From: Desulfovibrio sp. ZJ209
Lineage (GTDB): Bacteria > Desulfobacterota > Desulfovibrionia > Desulfovibrionales > Desulfovibrionaceae
Direction: 5' to 3'
NCBI RefSeq assembly: GCF_011039135.1
Contig: NZ_JAAKEJ010000003.1
Location: 1 to 64,000, forward strand
DNA length: 64,000 nt
The notes under the pieces are model-generated. The model saw only the letters and a program-made list of their open reading frames with translations, searched no databases and was not told where the DNA came from. This document shows, piece after piece, positions 55,274 to 62,022 of the stretch; within the stretch, counting starts at the first letter, position 1, and each line of letters begins with the position of its first letter. Made by a program: the position numbers and the translations under genes.

Positions 55274-57391
55274 ATGAAACACAACGCCCTGTACATCACC
55301 GCCACCGGGCCCACCACGGGCAAGAGCGCCATCGCCCTGGGCGCCATGCAGATGCTCACGCGCACCATGCGCAACGTGGCCATCTTCCGCCCCATCATCA
55401 ACGAGCCGCAGCTGGACGACCGCGACCCGGACATCAACCTCATGCTCCAGCACTTCAAGCTGAACATGGACTATTCCGACACCTTCGCCTACACCCACGC
55501 CGAGGCCCGCGACATCATCAACCAGGGCTCGCGCAACCTGCTTCTGGAGAACATCATCCAGAAGTTCAAGAAAATCCTGGAACTGCACGATTTCGTGCTC
55601 TGCATCGGCACGGACTTTCTCGGGAAAGACCCGGTGTTCGAGTTCGAGCTCAACGCCGAGATCGCGGCCAACCTGGGCGCGCCTGTGATGCTCGTGACGA
55701 GCGGCGACAATGTGACGGCCAAGGACATCAGCGATTCCCTGCACCTCACCCTCGAGGCGCTGGAGCCCTACGCCATCGATATCATCGCCACCATCATCAA
55801 CCGCTCGAGCCTCTCCCAGACCGAGCTGGACGAACTGCGCAAGAGCCTCGGCAAGGACGACAAGAACGCCCTCGTCTACGCCGTGCCCAACGACCCCTCG
55901 CTGGGCCGCGCCACCATGAACGACGTGAAGAAGGGCCTCGACGCCGAGGTGCTCTTCGGCGGCAACCGCCTGGACGCCCTCGTGGGCGACTACCTCGTGG
56001 CGGCCATGCACATCGACAATTTCCTCAATTATATCGAGAAAGACCAGCTCATCATCACCCCCGGCGACCGCACGGACATCCTGCTCGCGGCCATTGCCTC
56101 GCGCCTCTCCTCGGCCACGCCGGACATCGCGGGCGTGCTGCTCACGGGCGGGCTCGAGCCCCCGGCCTCGGTGCGCAAGCTCATCGAGGGCTGGAGCGGC
56201 GCGCCGCTGCCCATCCTGCTCACCAAGGCGCACACCTACCGCACCATCACGGCCCTGCAGGAGATCTACGGCCTCATCGAGCCGGACGACACCCGCAAGA
56301 TCAACACCGTGCTCGGCCTCTACGAGCACCACGTCAACGGCAAGGAGATCGCCAACCGCCTGCTCTCCGGCCAGCGCAGCGGCCGCATGACGCCCATGAT
56401 GTTCGAGTTCGAGCTCATCGAGCGCGCCAAGAGCGACAAGATGCGCATCGTGCTCGCCGAGGGGCTGGACGAGCGCATCCTGCGCGCCACGGACATCCTG
56501 CTCCGCCGCGAGGTGGCCGACATCACCCTCTTGGGCGACATCGACGCCATCCACGCGAAAGCTCGCTCCCTGGGCCTCGACGTGGCCGGGGCGCGCCTCA
56601 TCGACCCGGTGAAGGCCGCGGATTTCGACAAGTACGCCGAGACCTACTACGAGCTGCGCAAGGCCAAGGGCATCACGCCCGAGCAGGCGCGCGACATCAT
56701 GAGCGACGCCACCTATTACGCCACCATGATGGTCAAGCTCGACGACGCGGACGGCATGGTCTCCGGCGCGGTGAACACCACGGCGCACACCATCCGCCCG
56801 GCCTTTGAGTTCATCAAGACGAGGCCCGGCTTCTCGGTGGTCTCGTCCGTGTTCCTCATGTGCCTCAAGGACCGCGTGCTCGTGTTCGGCGACTGCGCGG
56901 TGAACCCCAACCCCACGGCGCAGCAGCTCGCCGAGATCGCCATCGCCTCGGCGCATACGGCCAAGGTGTTCGGCATCGACCCGCGCGTGGCCATGCTCTC
57001 CTACTCCACGGGCACGTCCGGCAAGGGCGCGGACGTGGACGTGGTGGTGGAAGCCACCAAGATCGCCAAGGAAATGGCCCCGGACCTCGCGCTCGAGGGC
57101 CCGCTCCAGTATGACGCGGCCATCGACCCCATCGTCGCCAGGACCAAGATGCCCGACAGCCAGGTGGCCGGCCGGGCGACCGTGTTCATCTTCCCGGACC
57201 TCAACACCGGCAACAACACCTACAAGGCCGTGCAGCGGGCCGCGCAGGCCATCGCCATCGGCCCGGTGCTCCAGGGCCTCAACAAGCCGGTCAACGACCT
57301 CTCGCGCGGCTGCACGGTGCCCGACATCGTGAACACGGTGGCCATCACGGCCGTGCAGGCGGCAGCGGACAAGAAGAACGCCAAGAAATAA
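55274..57391 (+). CDS. pta: Phosphate acetyltransferase
   Basis: Pta converts acetyl-CoA and phosphate to acetyl phosphate and CoA. The 705-residue enzyme is the long type: an N-terminal P-loop/dethiobiotin-synthetase-like region (ITATGPTTGKSAIALG), a DRTGG-like middle (TPGDRTDILLAAI), and from about 385 the C-terminal catalytic PTA_PTB domain (LAEGLDERILRATDIL, DADGMVSGAVNTTAHT, GTSGKGADVD). A strong AAGGAGG site precedes the ATG. It is followed by ackA, with which it makes ATP from acetyl-CoA. Confidence 0.97.
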   Translation: MKHNALYITATGPTTGKSAIALGAMQMLTRTMRNVAIFRPIINEPQLDDRDPDINLMLQHFKLNMDYSDTFAYTHAEARDIINQGSRNLLLENIIQKFKKILELHDFVLCIGTDFLGKDPVFEFELNAEIAANLGAPVMLVTSGDNVTAKDISDSLHLTLEALEPYAIDIIATIINRSSLSQTELDELRKSLGKDDKNALVYAVPNDPSLGRATMNDVKKGLDAEVLFGGNRLDALVGDYLVAAMHIDNFLNYIEKDQLIITPGDRTDILLAAIASRLSSATPDIAGVLLTGGLEPPASVRKLIEGWSGAPLPILLTKAHTYRTITALQEIYGLIEPDDTRKINTVLGLYEHHVNGKEIANRLLSGQRSGRMTPMMFEFELIERAKSDKMRIVLAEGLDERILRATDILLRREVADITLLGDIDAIHAKARSLGLDVAGARLIDPVKAADFDKYAETYYELRKAKGITPEQARDIMSDATYYATMMVKLDDADGMVSGAVNTTAHTIRPAFEFIKTRPGFSVVSSVFLMCLKDRVLVFGDCAVNPNPTAQQLAEIAIASAHTAKVFGIDPRVAMLSYSTGTSGKGADVDVVVEATKIAKEMAPDLALEGPLQYDAAIDPIVARTKMPDSQVAGRATVFIFPDLNTGNNTYKAVQRAAQAIAIGPVLQGLNKPVNDLSRGCTVPDIVNTVAITAVQAAADKKNAKK

Positions 57392-57415
57392 GCAAAAACG
57401 CGCAACAACCATCTT

Positions 57416-57440
57416 CCGGCCGGGCATGGGGCCCGGCCGG
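57416..57440. other. Perfect GC hairpin in the pta-ackA spacer
   Basis: CCGGCCGGGC (57416-57425) pairs with GCCCGGCCGG (57431-57440) around ATGGG. It is not followed by a T-run and, like the hairpin at 55043-55063, lies within the transcription unit, suggesting mRNA processing or stability control. Confidence 0.5.
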
Positions 57441-57476
57441 GGCCGCATGTGGCGGACACGTCAAAGGGAGTGAGGG

Positions 57477-58691
57477 ATGAAAGTTCTGGTCATCAACGCT
57501 GGCTCTTCCTCGTGCAAGTACCAGCTTCTGGAAATGGACACCAAGACCGTGCTCTGCTCCGGCATCGCCGAGCGCATCGGCCAGCAGAACGGCCGCCTGA
57601 CGCACAAGATCGCGCCTGGCACCGACCGTGAGAATAAGATCATCCGCGACGAGGACTTCCCCACCCATGTGGAGGCCATGGAGCTCGTCATCGCGCTCCT
57701 CACCGACCCGGATGTGGGCGTCATCAAGGACAAGGGCGAGATCCACGCCATCGGCCACCGCGTGCTCCACGGCGGCGAGGCCATCACCCAGCCCGTGCTC
57801 GTGGACCGGCACGTCAAGGATGTCATCAAGGAGTGCTTCCTGCTCGGGCCCCTGCACAACCCGGCCAACCTCATGGGCATCGAGGTGGCGGAAAAGCTCT
57901 TCCCGGGCGTGCCCAATGTGGCGGTGTTCGACACGGCCTTCGGCATGGGCATGCCGCCGGACGCCTACATGTACGCGCTCCCCTATGAGTATTACGAGGA
58001 GCTCCAGCTCCGCCGCTACGGCTTCCACGGCACCTCGCACAAGTACATCGCGCGCAAGACGGCCGAATACCTCGGCAAGCCGCTGGACGAGCTCAATTCC
58101 GTCACCATGCACCTTGGCAACGGCTCGTCCATGACCTGCGTGAAGCACGGCAAGTGCTATGACACGAGCATGGGCCTGACGCCGCTGGAAGGCCTCATCA
58201 TGGGCACGCGCTGCGGCAGCATCGACCCGGCCATCGTGCCCTTCCTGCAGGAGAAAAAGGGCTACACCGCGCCGGAAGTGGACACCATCATGAACAAGAA
58301 GTCGGGCCTCCTGGGCATCTGCGGCTTCACGGACATGCGCGATGTCCACGCGGAAATCGAGAAGGGCAACGAGCGCGCCAGGCTGGCGCTGGAAATGCTC
58401 GTGCGCAGCATCCGCAAGATGCTCGGCGCCTATATCTTCCTTTTGGACGGCAAGCCGGACGCCATCGTGTTCACGGCCGGCATCGGCGAGAACGACCCCA
58501 TCGTGCGCGAAAAGGTGTGCGAAAACCTCGAGAGCGTGGGCATCAGGCTGGACGCCAAGGAAAACGACACCCGCAAGCCCGGCGCCCGCACCATCTCCGC
58601 GCCGGACAGCCGCATCCGCGTCTTGGTGATCCCCACCGACGAGGAGCTGGAAATCGCCGAAGCGACCGTGAAGGTGGTGGAAAAGAGATAG
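57477..58691 (+). CDS. ackA: Acetate kinase
   Basis: AckA forms ATP from acetyl phosphate and ADP. The 404-residue enzyme has the family motifs VLVINAGSSSCKYQLLEM at the start, GHRVLHGGEAIT, VFDTAFG, FHGTSHKYI, LGNGSSMTCVKHG, MGTRCGSIDPAI and FTAGIGENDP near the end. AAAGGGAGTGAGGG precedes the ATG. It is the last gene of the por-pta-ackA unit; a very strong terminator follows 29 bases after its stop. Confidence 0.97.
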   Translation: MKVLVINAGSSSCKYQLLEMDTKTVLCSGIAERIGQQNGRLTHKIAPGTDRENKIIRDEDFPTHVEAMELVIALLTDPDVGVIKDKGEIHAIGHRVLHGGEAITQPVLVDRHVKDVIKECFLLGPLHNPANLMGIEVAEKLFPGVPNVAVFDTAFGMGMPPDAYMYALPYEYYEELQLRRYGFHGTSHKYIARKTAEYLGKPLDELNSVTMHLGNGSSMTCVKHGKCYDTSMGLTPLEGLIMGTRCGSIDPAIVPFLQEKKGYTAPEVDTIMNKKSGLLGICGFTDMRDVHAEIEKGNERARLALEMLVRSIRKMLGAYIFLLDGKPDAIVFTAGIGENDPIVREKVCENLESVGIRLDAKENDTRKPGARTISAPDSRIRVLVIPTDEELEIAEATVKVVEKR

Positions 58692-58719
58692 AACTCTTCG
58701 AGACAAGTTCAGATATGAA

Positions 58720-58747
58720 GGCGGCTCCCTCAGGGAGCCGCCTTTTT
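58720..58747 (+). terminator. Strong intrinsic terminator of the acetate operon
   Basis: GGCGGCTCCC (58720-58729) pairs perfectly with GGGAGCCGCC (58733-58742) around TCA, followed by TTTTT. It ends the ackA transcript. The opposing methyltransferase gene ends inside the T-run. Confidence 0.92.
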
Positions 58748-59522
58748 ATGGATTCTCAGTTTTTTTGGGGTAGTGTGTCGGGAGCCACTCGGCAACATCC
58801 CTGACACTGTCCCAGGAAAAAGGCATATCGGCGATTTTTTGTCCAAGGTAGGCACTATGGCAATAGAGGCCCCCTACAGGTTGATATCGCAAATACGGAC
58901 TGGCGTATTCCGAAAAAAAGCCCACAATGGGATTGCTCACCCCGGCCTCAATGCACCTGAAGCCCATTTTTTCGGAAAACAGCACTTTCAATGCCTCTTC
59001 GCTGAACTGGAAAAAATGCCAGGGACGTTCATGGCTTGAATACGAATAATGGGTTTCTATGAACACATAGCCGCCGACTTTGAGGAGTTTTGCAATTTCC
59101 TGCGCGGCTATCCACGGCATCGCGAGGTGTTCAAAAACAGCCAGAGAAAGGATCAGGTCAAATTTCTTCGTAAAGTAGGAAGAGAGCATGTGTGCGTCGC
59201 CAACCACATCGACACCCACCCCGGGATAAATATCAAAACCCGTATAGTTTGCTTGAGGGAAAACCGCTCTTTGACCCCCGCCGAAGATGACGCTGCGTGA
59301 GCCAATCTCGAGGATATCGACCCCCGGTTTGTTGCATAGCGCCTGCAATGCCGGTTGCCATTTGTTATGTTCTATCTTGTTTGCGACTGTTACATCATGG
59401 GCGAGGAGGGCCGGAGACCATTGTTTTATGCATACTTCAAGGGGAGTCTTGGGCACATCTTGTACAGGTTTCCGGGCACGCTTCTCTGCCAGCGCCTTCA
59501 CCCTGTCCCGTAAACTCTTCAT
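58746..59522 (-). CDS. Class I SAM-dependent methyltransferase (low-GC)
   Basis: The 258-residue protein (from MKSLRDRVKALAEK) has a methyltransferase fold with DILEIGSRSVIFGGG (SAM loop), TGFDIYPG, a VGDAHML segment, FDLILSLAVFEHLAMP and KVGGYVFIETHYSYSS. The pattern resembles methyltransferases of glycan or nodulation-type loci, without a known substrate. I choose the ATG at 59522 because GGGGGAGAAG precedes it; the frame can be extended to a TTG at 59585 without a ribosome site. The gene is clearly less GC-rich than its neighbours and uses many A/T-ending codons, suggesting recent acquisition. No mobility gene lies beside it. Confidence 0.75.
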   Translation of the reverse strand: MKSLRDRVKALAEKRARKPVQDVPKTPLEVCIKQWSPALLAHDVTVANKIEHNKWQPALQALCNKPGVDILEIGSRSVIFGGGQRAVFPQANYTGFDIYPGVGVDVVGDAHMLSSYFTKKFDLILSLAVFEHLAMPWIAAQEIAKLLKVGGYVFIETHYSYSSHERPWHFFQFSEEALKVLFSEKMGFRCIEAGVSNPIVGFFSEYASPYLRYQPVGGLYCHSAYLGQKIADMPFSWDSVRDVAEWLPTHYPKKTENP

Positions 59523-59608
59523 CTTCTCCCCCTGCAATGCACACCACTCTGGCTCCTTCGAGTAGTCATAACTACTCGGAGGCAAATTGGCAAGCGTTAT
59601 GAGAGGGC

Positions 59609-59884
59609 ATGGAAAATGAAGAGCGCATCGCCAAAAAGCACATGCCCGGCATCGTCAGGCGCTATCGGGCCCTGGCGGGCTTGTCGCAGCAGCAGCTCGC
59701 CGACAGCATGGGCGTGAGCAAGGGCTTTATTTCGGCGCTGGAAGGGGGCAGGAGCGTGCCCAATCTCGACATGCTCGTGGTGCTCGCCTCGGCGCTCAAT
59801 GTGCGGCCAGGCGAGCTTGTGGACGCCATGGTGGAGGCGGCGGGAAAGGAGCACCGGGCGCCGGGGACTTGCCCCAAAAACTGA
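59609..59884 (+). CDS. XRE-family helix-turn-helix regulator
   Basis: The 91-residue protein is essentially one Cro/C1-type HTH domain (RYRALAGLSQQQLADSMGVSKGF, the recognition helix near ISALEGGRSVPNL) with a short polar tail. It is typical of small single-domain repressors and has no sensor domain. The GAGAGGG stretch before the ATG is the likely ribosome site. It diverges from the low-GC methyltransferase, so it may regulate that gene; this is inference from position. Confidence 0.85.
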   Translation: MENEERIAKKHMPGIVRRYRALAGLSQQQLADSMGVSKGFISALEGGRSVPNLDMLVVLASALNVRPGELVDAMVEAAGKEHRAPGTCPKN

Positions 59885-59922
59885 GCCCCGCCAGAAGGCC
59901 GGACGGCGCTCCTGGCGGGGCT
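59884..59922. other. Perfect hairpin between XRE gene and CoA-disulfide reductase gene
   Basis: AGCCCCGCCAG (59884-59894) pairs with CTGGCGGGGCT (59912-59922) around a 17-base loop. It lies between two convergent genes. There is no T-run on either strand, so it is at most a weak bidirectional terminator. Confidence 0.5.
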
Positions 59923-59948
59923 TGGTACGCGGGGTGAGGGGACGGGCT

Positions 59949-61658
59949 CTACGGCTTGAGGCCCATCTTGTTCACGGCCTGCATCCCGCCCATGGAGTTC
60001 ACCGTATCGGTGATGCCGTTATTGGCGAGGATGAGCAGGCTCTCATAGGCGCGCAGGCCCGAGTTGCAGATGAGGGCCACGGGCCGGTCGCGCGGGATTT
60101 CGCCCATGCGGGCCTTGAGCTCTTCCAGCGGGATGGAGTGCCAGTCGGGCTCGCGGTCCTGGATGGCCTTGCCGGCCTTGGGCGGGCGCGTGTCCATGAA
60201 GAAGATGTTGTTTTCCTTGCGGTGCTTCCAGAGTTCCATGAACTCGTCGCCCGTGACGGGCCGGAAGCGCCCGGAGAGCACGTTGTCCGCCACGTTGGCC
60301 ACCGTGTTCACCGCGTCCATGGCCGCGGCGAAGGGCGGCGCGTAGGCGACCTCGAGGTTGGAGATGTCCTCGAGCACGGGCCTGGCGTACTGGAGCACGC
60401 CGGCCACGGCGTCGATGCGGGCCTTGAGCGCGTCGCCGTCCACGCAGGCGCCCTGCAGGCCGAGCACGCGGCGCGTGCCCTTCTCCACCACGATCTCGAG
60501 GCTCATCATCTTCTTTTCCGGGTAGAAATGCGCCCGGTCCAGCTGCTCGATGGCCACGCCCACGGCGTCGAAGCCCGCGGCGCGCGCCTTGGCGGGCGTG
60601 AAGCCCGTGCCACAGAAGGACATGCCGAAGAGCTTCACCGCCCAGGTGCCCACATAGCCGGGGAAGGTGGCGTCCACGCCGGCCAGGTTGGAGCCGATGA
60701 CCCGGCCCTGGCGGTTGGCCTCGCTGCCCATGGGGATGTAGCCCGGCTTGCCGGTGATGATGTTGCGCACGGCCGCGCAGTCGCCGCCCGCGTAGATGAG
60801 CGGGTCATTGGTGCGCAAATGGTCGTCCACGAGGATGCCGCCGAAGGGCGCCACCTCAAGGCCGGCGGCCTTGGCGAGCTGGCCGTTGGGGATGAAGCCG
60901 GCCGCGAAGATGACGAGTTGCGCCGGGAGCTCGCGCTTGTCGGTGATGACCTTGGTGACGAGGCCGTTCTCGCCCTCGAGGCGAACGACCTTCTCCGAGG
61001 TGTAGACCGAGACCTTGTTGGCCTCGCACTCGTGCTGCGCCATGAGCGCCAGCGTGTGCGAGAGCGCGCCGGGGAGGATCTGGTCCATCATCTCGACCAC
61101 GCTCACCTTCACGCCCCACATGTCGGCCAGCGCCACGGCCGCCTCGAGGCCGATGAAGCCACCGCCCACGATGACGGCCTCGTTCACCTTGCGCGCCTCG
61201 CAGGCCTCGCGGATGGTGCGGGCCGCCTCCAGGCGCGTCAGCGAGAGCACGTGGCCCAGCTTGGCCCCTTCCACGTCAGGCATGCGCGGGGTGGCGCCGG
61301 TGGCGAGCACGAGCTTGTCATAGGGCAGCACTTCCTCGCGGTTCTCGTCCAGCTTCTGCACGAGCACGGTCTTGAGCTTGCGGTCGATGGAGACGGCGCG
61401 CGTGCGCGTGAGCACGTTGACGCCCTTGAGCGCGCGGAAAAATTCCGGGTCGCGCACCACGCCGGCATTGGTGGCCCGCAGCTCGTCAAGGTTCTGCACC
61501 TCGGCGGACACATAGTAGGGGATGCCGCAGCCGCCGTAAGAAATAAAGGTATTCTCGTCCACAAGGGTCACTTCGGCATCCGGCGCAAGGCGCTTGCAGC
61601 GGGCGGCCGCCTTGGGCCCCAGCGCAACGCCGCCGATGATCAGGATCTTTTCCGCCAT
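59949..61658 (-). CDS. CoA-disulfide reductase-like FAD enzyme fused to rhodanese domain
   Basis: The 569-residue protein has a pyridine nucleotide-disulfide oxidoreductase part: FAD-binding ILIIGGVALGPKAAARCKRL, the single redox cysteine C44 in SYGGCGIPYYV, NAD-binding EAVIVGGGFIGLEAAVALA, and YAGGDCAAV. Next comes the dimerisation domain, and after about 475 a C-terminal rhodanese domain with the active cysteine C531 (ALICNSGLR). This is the CoADR-RHD fusion known from anaerobes and Bacillus/Shewanella; members reduce CoA disulfide or CoA persulfide, or sulfur compounds. A role in zero-valent sulfur or thiol redox metabolism fits a sulfur-using anaerobe. The ATG at 61658 follows GGGAGGAC. 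The large intergenic repeat lies about 90 bases upstream of it. Confidence 0.88.
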   Translation of the reverse strand: MAEKILIIGGVALGPKAAARCKRLAPDAEVTLVDENTFISYGGCGIPYYVSAEVQNLDELRATNAGVVRDPEFFRALKGVNVLTRTRAVSIDRKLKTVLVQKLDENREEVLPYDKLVLATGATPRMPDVEGAKLGHVLSLTRLEAARTIREACEARKVNEAVIVGGGFIGLEAAVALADMWGVKVSVVEMMDQILPGALSHTLALMAQHECEANKVSVYTSEKVVRLEGENGLVTKVITDKRELPAQLVIFAAGFIPNGQLAKAAGLEVAPFGGILVDDHLRTNDPLIYAGGDCAAVRNIITGKPGYIPMGSEANRQGRVIGSNLAGVDATFPGYVGTWAVKLFGMSFCGTGFTPAKARAAGFDAVGVAIEQLDRAHFYPEKKMMSLEIVVEKGTRRVLGLQGACVDGDALKARIDAVAGVLQYARPVLEDISNLEVAYAPPFAAAMDAVNTVANVADNVLSGRFRPVTGDEFMELWKHRKENNIFFMDTRPPKAGKAIQDREPDWHSIPLEELKARMGEIPRDRPVALICNSGLRAYESLLILANNGITDTVNSMGGMQAVNKMGLKP

Positions 61659-61745
61659 TGAGTCCTCCCTTGGCTTGGATTTTGTAGGCATTGTTGTGCA
61701 GACACATGGAATTACGCTGTGCAGCCGCGTGTCCTGCTGCATCCG

Positions 61746-61931
61746 TAATGCCGAAATTATCCGTCAAAAACAGCCTTTTCGGTGCTGGCTGCGTCAGAGA
61801 AAAATTTCCTTGGTCGAGTACTTAAGTACACTCCCTGCGGAAATTTTTATCTTCCTTGCCAGCACCGAAAAATCTTATTTTTTAGGATTCTTCCGGCACC
61901 AGCATCCGTCTTCCGCTTCGCTCCAGACGGA
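61746..61931. repeat. Dispersed intergenic repeat, uninterrupted core copy
   Basis: This 186-base element is the compact form of the tract at 16399-16944. Parts in order: a 32-base block (61746-61777) identical to 16399-16430; stem arm TCGGTGCTGGC (61779-61789); an A/T-rich hairpin AAAAATTTCC...GGAAATTTTT with a central GTACTTAAGTAC palindrome; arm GCCAGCACCGA (61858-61868); the 18-mer AGGATTCTTCCGGCACCA (61884-61901); and the end hairpin TCCGTCT...AGACGGA (61905-61931). It lies upstream of the CoA-disulfide reductase-like gene and downstream of valS. No coding function is visible. Confidence 0.9.
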
Positions 61932-62022
61932 GCATGGGATGTCCCTACCCCCAGGACTAAGGCGCCCCTTTCGTATAGGCAGCGCTGCTCTAAAGGCACG
62001 GCTCGCAATTCACGCATTGCGG

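Noticed and set aside
61932-62022. A tRNA gene downstream of valS
   Set aside because: No acceptor stem, anticodon arm or T-loop pattern could be assembled from the sequence.
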